DNA of 64,000 nt, taken from NCBI GenBank assembly GCA_011053055.1, contig DRHT01000051.1:1-64000 (forward strand), given 5' to 3'. The position numbers and the translations under genes were made by a program. Position 1 is the stretch's first letter. The number at the start of each line of letters is the position of its first letter. The stretch is from Halopseudomonas sabulinigri. GTDB taxonomy: Bacteria > Pseudomonadota > Gammaproteobacteria > Pseudomonadales > Pseudomonadaceae. Positions 43,987-55,437 of this stretch are shown in pieces. The notes beneath the pieces are model-generated. The model saw nothing but the letters and a program-made list of their open reading frames with translations. It made no database searches and had not been told where the DNA came from.

Positions 43987-44568
43987 TTATTTGGAACCGT
44001 CTATCGGGAAAAATTCTCCGGTGCTCCACACGCCCAAGCGCGTGTGCCCGTCGACGCTGTGTTCCACTGCGCGTTCAGCCAACTCGTAGAACAGGTTTCG
44101 ACTGATCAGCGCTTCCAAGTTGCCGCGTAACAGCACATAAGGCGACGGCTCTTGAGTTTCACTATCAACCTCTACGCGAATCGGGTGCTTGGCATCGACC
44201 GTCACTTCATCTTCAAGGTTAGTGGTGAAGATCAGCCGCTGACCCTGGCCTTCTCCCTCAACCTGTAAACGGGTTGCAACAAAGGGCGCGTCATCGACTT
44301 TAATGGCCCAGCGTTCAACCGGCGTGACCAGGTAATAGCGGCCGTCATCGTCAAGTCGCAAAATACCGGAAAATAGCTGAGCCAAGGCCTTGCGCTCAAT
44401 CGGATCACCTTCGTGGTACCAGGTGCCATCGCGGGTAATATGCATATCCATCTCACCACTCAGCTCAGGATTCCAGAGATGCACTGGCGAGGGCTCTCGG
44501 CGCTGAAGCGCACCGCGTTGAGGGATACTATCGAGCAAGGATTGCGCCGGCAAAGGACGATCAGCCAT
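43987..44568 (-). CDS. DUF1285 family protein
   Basis: 193 residues from the ATG at 44568, with GGAG eight bases before it; a GTG three codons upstream is also open. Family-defining sequence is DMHITRDGTWYHEGDPIERKALAQLFSGILRLDDDGRYYLVTPVERWAIKVDDAPFVATRLQVEG (about 40-104), followed by NPYVxL-type PSPYVLLRGNLEALISRNLFYELAE. The structure-based family has two SH3-like/beta domains; the function is unknown. It is followed on the same strand by no close gene and preceded by the DUF4823 gene at 75 bases. Confidence 0.85.
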   Translation of the reverse strand: MADRPLPAQSLLDSIPQRGALQRREPSPVHLWNPELSGEMDMHITRDGTWYHEGDPIERKALAQLFSGILRLDDDGRYYLVTPVERWAIKVDDAPFVATRLQVEGEGQGQRLIFTTNLEDEVTVDAKHPIRVEVDSETQEPSPYVLLRGNLEALISRNLFYELAERAVEHSVDGHTRLGVWSTGEFFPIDGSK

Positions 44569-44643
44569 ATCAATCACTCCATGGAAAGGTGAAACGAGTA
44601 GACAGCGGGCTTAGGTGACAGGTTCACCAAATCGCGGCAGAAC

Positions 44644-45243
44644 TCAGCGACGCCCCAGCAGCTGACGGGTGTAATCCTGCAGCGGAGGACGCAACAGATC
44701 TTCTGGGCTGGCCTTATAGAATTGTAAAAAACCACCCTTGGTGTTGATGGTGGTGAAGTCCACCAGATGACGAGTGCCAACCTCCATCAGGATCAGTTGC
44801 AGCACGCCACTGTCGGCCCCTACATCCTCCCAACGCTCAGACGTTTCCCATTGCTCCCGACTGCCGACCGCATCTTCGGCAGAGGCGAACCGCGTGTACA
44901 GCAGATAGTCATACTGGTAACTGCGAGCCTCAATCAGCGCCTCTTCTAACCCTAAGGGTTGATGTGCTCGGCGCACCATCGGAAACACCTCTACCGCAGC
45001 TGCGAAAGCTTCTTCAGCTACCACGTTAGGCCTGGTATACGGGCTACCAATTGGCAAAAAATGGCCTTGCGCGATGTAGAGTTTGGAATCCGGCTGTAGC
45101 GTCCAGGTGCTACTGCGCTTGATGTCGTAGTGATCGAGCACTCCAGCATCGCCCAAATAATAACCGGCTTGCTTGGTCATGTCAGAGGGCTTCATGCAGC
45201 CAGCAAGCAATACCAGCATTAGAGCCAAGCTCAAACGCATCAT
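44644..45243 (-). CDS. DUF4823 lipoprotein
   Basis: 199 residues from an ATGATG start with AGGAG seven bases upstream; the longer frame overlaps the radical SAM gene. The lipoprotein signal ends in LLAGC (Cys16). The mature part contains IKRSSTWTLQPDSKLYIAQGHF, AEEAFAAAVEVFPMVRRA and YDYLLYTRFASAEDAVGS, which fit DUF4823, a family of Pseudomonas-type outer-membrane or periplasmic lipoproteins of unknown role. It is 32 bases downstream of the radical SAM gene, so the two are probably one transcript. Confidence 0.78.
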   Translation of the reverse strand: MMRLSLALMLVLLAGCMKPSDMTKQAGYYLGDAGVLDHYDIKRSSTWTLQPDSKLYIAQGHFLPIGSPYTRPNVVAEEAFAAAVEVFPMVRRAHQPLGLEEALIEARSYQYDYLLYTRFASAEDAVGSREQWETSERWEDVGADSGVLQLILMEVGTRHLVDFTTINTKGGFLQFYKASPEDLLRPPLQDYTRQLLGRR

Positions 45244-45275
45244 GCACCTTCTCCTTTCAGCCATGACCAAGGGAT

Positions 45276-46175
45276 TTACAACCCGCGCATCCACTCGGGT
45301 CGCAACTGCGCTCGCTCAGGGCGAACTATAGCGTTCTCGATCTGCGCCAACAGGCGTGCCTTATCTTCCCCAAGCACACCTTTGAGCACCAACGCGTTGG
45401 ATGCATGGTCGCTGCGAAACACCGTATTGTCCAGCGCCAGGGCACTGACAAACTGCTGCAACTCATTGAACAAGGCTGACTGATCCAACTCTTCGAAATC
45501 AGGATACTGTGCCTTGAAACGTTCCAACCCCTGCGGGAAATTTACTACCAGCGTAGACACAAATTCTGGCTGCGTCAGATTCACCAGCTTAGCTGAGTTG
45601 GTCGCGTGTTGAGTACTAAGCGCTTTGCCGCCTAGACCATTGAGTATCATCACCGAGCGCTGCAGACCGGCCTCACCGGCCTTGGTCAAGGCATCTGCGG
45701 TGGACGCAAAGGTCTCGCCTTTGTTGACTCGCGCCAGCACCTCATCATCACCGGACTCGGCACCCACGTAGAGCATCTGTAAGCCTGCGTCTTTTAGTTC
45801 GCGCAGCTCTTCAACACTCTTGCGTTTTATGTTGCGCGGCAAGCAATAGGAAGTCACCCGCTCAACGCTGGGAATATCCTCACGTATGGCTTCAAGGATT
45901 CGCAGCAGGCGGCGGGTGGGCAACACCATGGCATCGCCATCCGCCAAAAATATGCGTTGCACTATGTAACTCTCACCTACCCGGCGGATTTCCTCCAGCA
46001 CTTCTGCTTCATCGCGGGCGCGGAATTTTTTCTGCGGCGCTGTGTACATCTCACAAAAGGTGCACTTGTTCCAGGAACAGCCGTTGGTGACCGGCAGGAT
46101 CAGTGAGTGAGCCTCACTGGGCGGACGAAACACCGGCTCTATATAACTGACAGGGAAATCCTGCTCTAAGGGCAT
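45276..46175 (-). CDS. Radical SAM protein
   Basis: 299 residues from the ATG at 46175 (GGAG seven bases before); an upstream in-frame TTG is less likely. The cluster motif is C33-SWNK-C38-TF-C41, with four rather than three residues in the first gap, as in the subgroup reading GCSHNKCTFCxMY. LADGDAMVLPTRRLLRIL, VTSYCLPRNIKRKSVEELRELKDAGLQMLYVGAESGDDEVLARVNKG and NGLGG are the SAM-barrel strands seen in Elp3/coproporphyrinogen-type enzymes. The reaction is unknown. It is followed by the DUF4823 lipoprotein gene. Confidence 0.85.
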   Translation of the reverse strand: MPLEQDFPVSYIEPVFRPPSEAHSLILPVTNGCSWNKCTFCEMYTAPQKKFRARDEAEVLEEIRRVGESYIVQRIFLADGDAMVLPTRRLLRILEAIREDIPSVERVTSYCLPRNIKRKSVEELRELKDAGLQMLYVGAESGDDEVLARVNKGETFASTADALTKAGEAGLQRSVMILNGLGGKALSTQHATNSAKLVNLTQPEFVSTLVVNFPQGLERFKAQYPDFEELDQSALFNELQQFVSALALDNTVFRSDHASNALVLKGVLGEDKARLLAQIENAIVRPERAQLRPEWMRGL

Positions 46176-46449
46176 GGTGGCACTCCATTGGTTGCTCAAG
46201 GGCAGAGCCTTGGACTGGATAATCGTGAGAAAGATTGAATACGCGAGGTAGCCCGGCAGGCAAAAGGCTGAAGAAAACCGAGCATATTAAGCAAATAGCA
46301 CCGTAAAACCAATCCCCCGCACGGGTTTGGAATCTGTCGACTCCATCACATATAGTCAGCACAGGGGCTGAACACATAAAGATTATGTCTCACCTCGCCA
46401 GATTAAAAACGCATAAAAACAATAGTTCCAGCGCAACGGAAAAACAATA

Positions 46450-48123
46450 ATGAAAGAAATCGCTTTTCAAGCCAGTACCGGTTTTTTGCTCAAGGCACTC
46501 ACCGCTTCGATACTTGCCAGCACTTTATCAGGCTGCCTAAGTAGCGGCGGTGGCAGCGACGATGACGAAGTAGCTATGCCTGATCCATTGGCTGTTACCA
46601 CCACCGAAGGTGTTGTTAAAGGTGTCACCATCGAAGGTATGAACGGCATCCGCGTATTCCGTGGCATCCCTTATGCAGCGCCGCCGGTAGGCGCGCTGCG
46701 TTTTGCGCCCACCGAGGCAGCTGAAAAAAGGAGTGAAACACTCCAACTTAGTAGCGCTTTCGGTAACAGCTGTGTGCAGGTGGATATTGCCACACGGAGC
46801 GTCGCCGGCAATGAAGACTGCCTATACCTTAATGTGTACGCTCCAAGCTCCGGCGAGAACTTGCCGGTAATGGTATGGGTTCACGGTGGTGCATTCGTAT
46901 TCGGAAATGGCGGGGGTGAGTACGACCCAACCCGTTTGGTACAGGAAGACGTAATTGTCGTGACCATGAATTATCGTCTAGGCCTGCTGGGCTTTATGGC
47001 CCACCCAAGCCTAGATTCTGACGGTGGCAACTTTGGTTTAATGGATCAGCAACAGGCGCTGCGCTGGGTGAAGGAAAACGCTGCAGCCTTTGGCGGTGAT
47101 CCTGCAAACGTCACACTATTCGGCGAGTCAGCTGGCGGCCACAGTGTAATGAGCCACATCGTTTCACCGCGTGCTAAAGCTGAGAACCTCTTCCAGCGCG
47201 CAATTGTTCAGAGCGGGTCATACGCGCCATTCCAGTCCAGTAAAGAAGCTGCTCAAGCTACTGGTACTAAAGCCGCTACAGCCCTCAGTTGTAGCGACGC
47301 TGACACAGCTGCCGCTTGCTTGCGAGCGTTGCCGGCTAGCAGTTTTCTCGCCGTACAAGGGTCCCAGGTTATACCTAACATGGATTCTTCAACGGATTTG
47401 TTGCCAAAAACGATTCAAGCCTCTTTGGCGGCTGGCGAGTTCAACAAGAATCTTGATGTAATGATCGGCAGTAATCAAAATGAAGGTACGTTATTTGTAG
47501 CGCTGGACGAACTCACTAACGGAAAGTCTCTCGATACGCTGGGTGAGGCGGAATACCGGTCTCGCGTCGCAGCTCTTTTCGCTGGCTCCGGATTAGATGC
47601 AGATGCAATTGCCACGAAATACCTGGAATACTATCCCGAAGGTGAGGACCGCTTATCGTTGGCGCTATCTGCCATTTGGACAGACTCCAACTTCGCTTGT
47701 AACAGCTATGCGCAGGCAAGCACATTCTCTGCCGCTGCGATGAATACTTATCAGTATTGGTTCCGAGACGAAGACGCGCCTTGGACTCTCGTGCCCGGCG
47801 CGAGCTTTCCGCTAGGCGCTACGCATGCTGGTGAGATCCCTTACGTTCTCTACCCCGAGACTGTGATGAAATCTCGCTATACTGGCACCGATGCAAATAT
47901 TGACTCTCTAGCAGGTCACATGGTCGGCTACTGGACTCAATTCGCCAAAGACGGCAACCCCAACAGCACCGATGGGGTCGCCCCTAACTGGGGACAAACG
48001 TCTCTGGGACAGATTAATACCCTTGATGTGCCAGACCCTGCAAGTGGTTCAGTCCTAAACTTCCTGGGCTATCACCGTTGCAGTTACTGGGCAGCTCCAC
48101 CGATGGTTAAAGCACCGATCTAA
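46450..48123 (+). CDS. Secreted type B carboxylesterase (lipoprotein)
   Basis: 557 residues. The signal ends in STLSGC, so Cys29 is probably lipidated, and a Ser/Gly/Asp-rich linker follows. The carboxylesterase type B fold shows FRGIPYAAPPVGALRF (70-85), EDCLYLNVYAP (122-132), oxyanion HGGAFVFG (145-152), and nucleophile Ser227 in FGESAGGHSVM. The acid is in NQNEGTLF and the His in GATHAGEIPYVL. Paired Cys near 108/124 suggest disulfides in the periplasm or outside. It hydrolyses carboxylic esters; the substrate is unknown. Codon choice looks less GC-biased than in neighbours. The binding site is weak. Confidence 0.88.
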   Translation: MKEIAFQASTGFLLKALTASILASTLSGCLSSGGGSDDDEVAMPDPLAVTTTEGVVKGVTIEGMNGIRVFRGIPYAAPPVGALRFAPTEAAEKRSETLQLSSAFGNSCVQVDIATRSVAGNEDCLYLNVYAPSSGENLPVMVWVHGGAFVFGNGGGEYDPTRLVQEDVIVVTMNYRLGLLGFMAHPSLDSDGGNFGLMDQQQALRWVKENAAAFGGDPANVTLFGESAGGHSVMSHIVSPRAKAENLFQRAIVQSGSYAPFQSSKEAAQATGTKAATALSCSDADTAAACLRALPASSFLAVQGSQVIPNMDSSTDLLPKTIQASLAAGEFNKNLDVMIGSNQNEGTLFVALDELTNGKSLDTLGEAEYRSRVAALFAGSGLDADAIATKYLEYYPEGEDRLSLALSAIWTDSNFACNSYAQASTFSAAAMNTYQYWFRDEDAPWTLVPGASFPLGATHAGEIPYVLYPETVMKSRYTGTDANIDSLAGHMVGYWTQFAKDGNPNSTDGVAPNWGQTSLGQINTLDVPDPASGSVLNFLGYHRCSYWAAPPMVKAPI

Positions 48124-48151
48124 CCATCCAGCAGTATCGCCCGCAAACCAC

Positions 48152-48178
48152 AACAACCCGGCTATTCGCCGGGTTGTT
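48152..48178. terminator. Shared bidirectional terminator between convergent genes
   Basis: Stem AACAACCCGGC / GCCGGGTTGTT with a TATTC loop, followed by TA. It overlaps the last codons of the minus-strand amidohydrolase gene and ends the esterase transcript. Confidence 0.65.
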
Positions 48179-49190
48179 TAGTATCATTTTGCTCCTGCGG
48201 CAAAATCGCCAAAAAGTTATCCCGCGCGACCTTATGCGCCACATCTTCCGGCAGCGCATCCAAAAAAACATCAAAACCGTGCATGTACTTGCCAACACTG
48301 TCGAACTGCCCCACCACGTCTGAGCCGAGCATAAAGCGGCCGGGGTAATCCTCAACTAGCTGAACCCACTCAGCATTAGGCTTTCCATCCTTATCTAATA
48401 AATAAGGCTCACGCACCGTCCAAGACAAGTCGATATACAGATTGGGATAGGCCTTGAGCATGCGTTGGAGGGTGGGCAACAAAAAATCGAGTTTGGTTTG
48501 GTGGCGATGAATTTCCATACTGGTACCAGCGTGGGCCCAGATAAAGCGTACTCGCGGATGATTGCGCAATGGTTCTTCTACTTCCTGCAAATACAAAGGG
48601 TTACGCTCACGCTGTGACGTAATATTGCTATGCACCATGACGGGTAAATCGTACTCGGCAGCCAAGTCATAAACGCGCTCCATAGCATCGCTGTTGGCGC
48701 GTGGAGGCTCGCCATGAATCAGCGCAGTCAGGTCATCGTGCCGAGTAAAGACTTCGCCAATCCCTTGCCAAAGGCCAGGATAAAGCTCAAGCATGCGGCG
48801 AATGTGCGCATCCGAATTTTTGTCGTTGGGATTAAAGCCCGAGAGAAAAGGATGAAAACGGGGCTGCTGTTCCGCAGGCAATTTTTTGTAGGCCTCGGCT
48901 ACCAACACGTCAGTTGCACTAAACCAATAGGCGCTACCATCATCCCCCGCGTAATAGCGCGGGCGCTTGGGTTCGTTTTCACTCCACTTCTTGGCAACCG
49001 GGATACCCGACAGCATCACGTGCTCTACGTTGCTTTCATCCATTTTATCAAGCAACACTTGCATGCCTTCAGTTTCCTGAAAGAAATCGACGTAATGCAG
49101 GTGCGCATCGGTATAAGCATAATCTCGTGCCAGTAACGGCATGGACAAACAATATGCTAACAAACCGCAAGTAATACGTGATGGGGTCAA
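48162..49190 (-). CDS. Exported amidohydrolase-family (TIM-barrel) protein
   Basis: 342 residues from a TTG start with AGGAG seven bases upstream. A signal peptide (MTPSRITCGLLAYCLSMPLLA) precedes the amidohydrolase-2 domain. Visible pieces are YTDAHLHYVDFFQ (metal-binding His pair near 30-32), MVHSNITSQ (about 184-192), IWAHAGTSMEIHRHQ (about 217-231) and MLGSDVVGQFDSVGKY (C-terminal Asp). The family includes decarboxylases and hydrolases such as ACMSD; an exported version is unusual and the substrate cannot be read. It is convergent with the esterase gene. Confidence 0.78.
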   Translation of the reverse strand: MTPSRITCGLLAYCLSMPLLARDYAYTDAHLHYVDFFQETEGMQVLLDKMDESNVEHVMLSGIPVAKKWSENEPKRPRYYAGDDGSAYWFSATDVLVAEAYKKLPAEQQPRFHPFLSGFNPNDKNSDAHIRRMLELYPGLWQGIGEVFTRHDDLTALIHGEPPRANSDAMERVYDLAAEYDLPVMVHSNITSQRERNPLYLQEVEEPLRNHPRVRFIWAHAGTSMEIHRHQTKLDFLLPTLQRMLKAYPNLYIDLSWTVREPYLLDKDGKPNAEWVQLVEDYPGRFMLGSDVVGQFDSVGKYMHGFDVFLDALPEDVAHKVARDNFLAILPQEQNDTKQPGE

Positions 49191-49251
49191 AGGTAAGCTC
49201 CTATATGGACTGCCAGATAGACCCCGCCCCTAGGCCCGGAGTTCAGTATGC

Positions 49252-49902
49252 TTAGCTTTGCGGCTCAATGATTTCATGATCTTTTTTGCGCTTGGAGCGG
49301 TTACCCATGCGTACCCCTATATCCATAAGAAACTGCATGTAGCCCTCCTGATCCTTGATCACATCTTTCCAGAAGGGCGAGTGATACATGGCCATAGCGC
49401 CGTGCACGAGCGCCCAAGCAGCGGAGTAATGGAAGTAGGCTGGCACATCTTCCAGCTTGCCATCATCAATACGCGTTTGGATTACACCTGTGAGATGATT
49501 GAAATTGGACGTACGGATCGCGTGCAACTCCTCCACCATAGCCGGCAACTGATTGGCCTTGACCACCTTCTCTTCCAAACGATCAAACAGCCGATAGCGC
49601 TCAGGATCACTCATGCGAAAAGCAAAGTACTCGCGCGACAATGCCTCCTGATCACGCTCAATATCCTTGGAGTGCAGCAATTCAGCCAGATCGCGCTCGT
49701 AATCAAGCATCAGCCGCAGATAAATCTCCGCCTTGGATTTGAAGTGTTTATAGATGGTGCCCTTACCGATGCCGACTTCATCGGCGATCATTTCAACGGT
49801 GACGCTGTCTTCCCCTTGCTCAAGAAACAGACGCAACGCGCTATCCAGGATCTCTTGCTCCCGACGACGAAATTCGCGAACTTTCCGTGACTCTTTCTGC
49901 AT
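49252..49902 (-). CDS. TetR family transcriptional regulator
   Basis: 216 residues from the ATG at 49902; a GTG three codons upstream is also open. The N-terminal helix-turn-helix (about 10-60) reads EQEILDSALRLFLEQGEDSVTVEMIADEVGIGKGTIYKHFKSKAEIYLRLM, a clear TetR signature. The C-terminal helical domain (about 65-200) binds an unknown ligand. A small dyad CTCA-AAC-TGAG (49918-49928) lies just upstream of the start and might be an operator half. The nearest likely target is the amidohydrolase gene, 62 bases downstream on the same strand. Confidence 0.88.
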   Translation of the reverse strand: MQKESRKVREFRRREQEILDSALRLFLEQGEDSVTVEMIADEVGIGKGTIYKHFKSKAEIYLRLMLDYERDLAELLHSKDIERDQEALSREYFAFRMSDPERYRLFDRLEEKVVKANQLPAMVEELHAIRTSNFNHLTGVIQTRIDDGKLEDVPAYFHYSAAWALVHGAMAMYHSPFWKDVIKDQEGYMQFLMDIGVRMGNRSKRKKDHEIIEPQS

Positions 49903-50162
49903 GTAAGACACCTAGAACTCAAACTGAGAATGTCTCCTATTATGCCAAGCCGATGACCCGATGCCCATATTTGATTACAAGCTGACTAGCGGGTTCAAGC
50001 ATGTCCAAATATGCCTATTTACTGGCCTACGCTTATCCTGCTGCTGAGCGCGGCCGTTGAGTACGCAACTTTGTCCGAAATGCCTTTTTTGGTCGGATTG
50101 GCAGCTCGGCATGGCCCACAAGAAATACAAGCACTATGCTAAAAGACCCTAAGGAGGCCCGC

Positions 50163-51329
50163 ATGCACACATCGCACACTTGGCAACACGAATTCCCGAT
50201 CGATCCGGCGATCTGCTATCTCAACCACGCTGCGGTAGCGCCATGGCCGCAACGCGCCGCCAAGGCGGTCAGTCGCTTTGCGCAGGAGAACACCCATCAA
50301 GGTGCGCGTGATTATCCGCGTTGGGCCAAGCTGGAAAAACACCTGCGCCAGCAGTTAAAACAATTGATTAACGCGCCATCTACTGACGATATAGCCCTGG
50401 TAAAAAACACCTCTGAGGCACTCTCCTTTGTTGCGCAAGGCATCGATTGGCAGAAGGGGGACGAGATCATCACCAGCAATCAGGAGTTTCCCTCCAACCG
50501 CATTCCTTGGGAGGCACTAAGCTCACGGGGTGTCATCTTGCAGCAAATAGCCTTGGAGGGTGACGACCCCGAACAGGCATTGATCGATGCAATGACTGCA
50601 CAAACCCGGCTGCTGACCATTAGCTCGGTACAATATGCCAGCGGCCTGAGGATGGATCTCGAACGATTAGGTGCTGCCTGCAAAGCGCGTGGCGTGCTGT
50701 TTTGCGTAGACGCCATTCAATCAATCGGCGCCCTGCCTTTTGACGTACAAGCGATCAATTGCGACTTCGCCATGGCAGATGGTCATAAATGGTTATTAGG
50801 GCCTGAAGGCTTAGGCGTTTTCTACTGCCATGAGTCTGTACGTGAGCACTTACAGCTAACCCAACACGGCTGGCATATGGTCGAGGCAATGGGTAATTAC
50901 GATTTGCAGCAGTGGACGCCCGCCAGCTCAGCACGGCGCTTTGAGGCAGGCAGCCCAAATACCTTAGCGCAGCACGCGCTGTCCGCCAGCCTTGAGCTAC
51001 TGCTGGAAACGGGCATGAATGAAGTAGCCGAGTTGCTACAAGAGCGCGTGAGCTATCTGATCAGCCAGCTTGAGCAGATTCAGGGCTGCCAATTGCTCAG
51101 CCCTAAACATAAAGAAAGAAGAGCGGGTATCGTGACCTTTGCCATCGAGGGTATTGATCACGCCGTGCTGCATCGCGGTCTCATGCAAGCGGGCGTCATT
51201 TGCGCTCAACGGGGCGGCGGGATTCGCTGGTCACCGCATTTTTACACGGCAAATACCTGCTTGGATAAAGCCGTCTCTCGACTGCAAGAACTGATCGCCC
51301 AACAAAGGGCTAACAGCGCTTCACGATAA
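50163..51329 (+). CDS. Class V aminotransferase (PLP-dependent)
   Basis: 388 residues from the ATG at 50163, preceded by AAGGAGGCCCGC; the longer frame upstream is excluded by this site. The fold type I PLP domain has YLNHAAVAPWPQRA (19-32), NTSEALSFVAQGIDW (82-96), SSVQYASGLRMDLERLG (154-170), CVDAIQSIGALPFDVQ (181-196) with the PLP-binding Asp, and the Schiff-base Lys209 in MADGHKWLLGPEG. It is closest to the cysteine desulfurase / isopenicillin epimerase-like branch, but the substrate is not determined. It is monocistronic with a terminator. Confidence 0.85.
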   Translation: MHTSHTWQHEFPIDPAICYLNHAAVAPWPQRAAKAVSRFAQENTHQGARDYPRWAKLEKHLRQQLKQLINAPSTDDIALVKNTSEALSFVAQGIDWQKGDEIITSNQEFPSNRIPWEALSSRGVILQQIALEGDDPEQALIDAMTAQTRLLTISSVQYASGLRMDLERLGAACKARGVLFCVDAIQSIGALPFDVQAINCDFAMADGHKWLLGPEGLGVFYCHESVREHLQLTQHGWHMVEAMGNYDLQQWTPASSARRFEAGSPNTLAQHALSASLELLLETGMNEVAELLQERVSYLISQLEQIQGCQLLSPKHKERRAGIVTFAIEGIDHAVLHRGLMQAGVICAQRGGGIRWSPHFYTANTCLDKAVSRLQELIAQQRANSASR

Positions 51330-51490
51330 AGCGAGGCGCACGTATTCCAAATCAGTTTATAAAAAGCCGGAGAAGCGCTGGAAAGCGCGGGGATTTCAAC
51401 AATACTCAAACTATCAGATGAGCATCTCCCCCAAGTGCCTGTCTGAGCTGACAGGTTCTATCCTGTCTCAGTATCACTCCTAATGGTCTT

Positions 51491-51526
51491 AACCCGAACT
51501 CTTCCCCCAGAGCTCGGGTTTTTTTT
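51491..51526 (+). terminator. Intrinsic terminator downstream of the aminotransferase gene
   Basis: Stem AACCCGA-CTCT / AGAG-TCGGGTT with one mismatch runs into eight T residues. A second small stem, CCTGTC-TGAGCT-GACAGG, lies earlier at 51438-51455. Confidence 0.8.
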
Positions 51527-51567
51527 AGGGGTAATTCAACAGGACGAACAGGCTTCTACGCAGAAAG

Positions 51568-52347
51568 TCAGCGAGCAGTGAGCGGAAACAGTCGGTGGAA
51601 GTTATCGCCGGTTTGCTGCCACAGCGTTTCGACCGGCACACCACGCAATTCAGCAAGGAATGAGGCCACCTCACAAACAAACTGCGGCTCATTCGGCTTG
51701 CCGCGATGCGGAATCGGCGCCAGATAAGGGGAATCCGTCTCAACCAGCAAGCGATCAGCTGGAACTTGACGCGCCACCTCACGCAGCGCCTCGGCGTTGC
51801 GAAAGGTCACGATACCTGAGAGGGATATGTAGTAGCCCATATCCAGTGCAGCGCGGGCCATCTCCCAATCTTCTGTGAAACAGTGCAGTACGCCCGCGTT
51901 GGGCAGGTCAGCTTCACGCAGCAGCGTCAGGGTATCGGCACGTGCCGCACGGGTATGAATAACCACTGGCTTGCCGGTTATTTTTGCCGCTTGAAGGTGA
52001 ACCGCAAACGAGTCTTTCTGTTGCTCAGCTAAATCTGGCTCGTAGTGGTAATCCAGCCCCGTCTCACCAATGGCGACGGTACGCGGATGGTCCAGGGCAG
52101 TGAGTAACCAGTCCAGGTCTGTCTGAGCGCTGTCTTTCAGATCTAAAGGGTGAACACCGACGCTGCAAAAAACGTCAGCATATTGTTCGGCCAACGCTTG
52201 CACTACAGGTGCATTCGTAGCATCCACGCCGATGCAGAGAAATTTTTCTACGCCGCGCGCTCGGGCTGCGTCCAGCGCAGCATCCAGCGAACCGTCATAA
52301 GGCGTGAGATCGAGACGATCAAGGTGGCAATGCGAGTCAATGAGCAT
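51568..52347 (-). CDS. TatD family metal-dependent DNase
   Basis: 259 residues. The TIM-barrel metal site shows His6 and His8 in DSHCHLD, Glu in AIGETGLDYHYE (about 90-101), VIHTRAA, VLHCFTEDW and the final Asp in VETDSPYLAPIPHRGKPNEP (about 203-222). The family has 3'-5' DNase and deoxyribonuclease activity. It is the last gene of the fatty acid-tmk-holB-pilZ operon, 3 bases after pilZ. Confidence 0.92.
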   Translation of the reverse strand: MLIDSHCHLDRLDLTPYDGSLDAALDAARARGVEKFLCIGVDATNAPVVQALAEQYADVFCSVGVHPLDLKDSAQTDLDWLLTALDHPRTVAIGETGLDYHYEPDLAEQQKDSFAVHLQAAKITGKPVVIHTRAARADTLTLLREADLPNAGVLHCFTEDWEMARAALDMGYYISLSGIVTFRNAEALREVARQVPADRLLVETDSPYLAPIPHRGKPNEPQFVCEVASFLAELRGVPVETLWQQTGDNFHRLFPLTAR

Positions 52348-52350
52348 GAA

Positions 52351-52707
52351 TTACATGGTGTGAGTAGGACGGTCTGATTTAAGCGCGCCGGCAAGATAGG
52401 TTTCGATCTTGCTGCGTGCGGTGTTGTCTTGATCGCTGAACTGCACGCCGATACCGGCAGCGCGGTTACCCTGGGCGCCTTTGGGCGTGACCCAGATCAC
52501 CTTGCCAGCAACCGGAATTTTTTCAGCCTCTTCCATGAGGTTCAACAGCATGAAAACTTCATCACCCAAGCGATAATTTTTGTTGGTCGGAATGAACAGA
52601 CCGCCGTGTTTCACAAACGGCATGTAAGCCGCATACAGAACCGACTTATCCTTAATGGTCAGCGACAAAATACCGTTTCGCGGGCCAGGAGGAGTGGGAT
52701 TGCTCAT
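52351..52707 (-). CDS. pilZ: Type IV pilus protein PilZ
   Basis: 118 residues, the exact length of P. aeruginosa PilZ, with the same block GILSLTIKDKSVLYAAYMPF (about 13-32) and KIPVAGKVIWVTPKGAQGNRAAGIGVQF (about 60-87). This founding PilZ lacks the RxxxR and D/N-x-S-x-x-G c-di-GMP motifs of most PilZ domains; it acts in pilus assembly with FimX and PilB. AAGGA lies seven bases before the ATG. The position between holB and tatD is typical of Pseudomonas. Confidence 0.95.
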   Translation of the reverse strand: MSNPTPPGPRNGILSLTIKDKSVLYAAYMPFVKHGGLFIPTNKNYRLGDEVFMLLNLMEEAEKIPVAGKVIWVTPKGAQGNRAAGIGVQFSDQDNTARSKIETYLAGALKSDRPTHTM

Positions 52708-52746
52708 CGCTCTATCCTTGTTGTAAGGGGTATCACGGAAATCAGG

Positions 52747-55433
<2,687 letters not shown>

Positions 55434-55437
<4 letters not shown>

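Noticed and set aside
51438-51468. Short CCTGTC repeats as a CRISPR-like or phage attachment repeat
   Set aside because: Only three short copies, best explained as a small stem-loop near the aminotransferase terminator.
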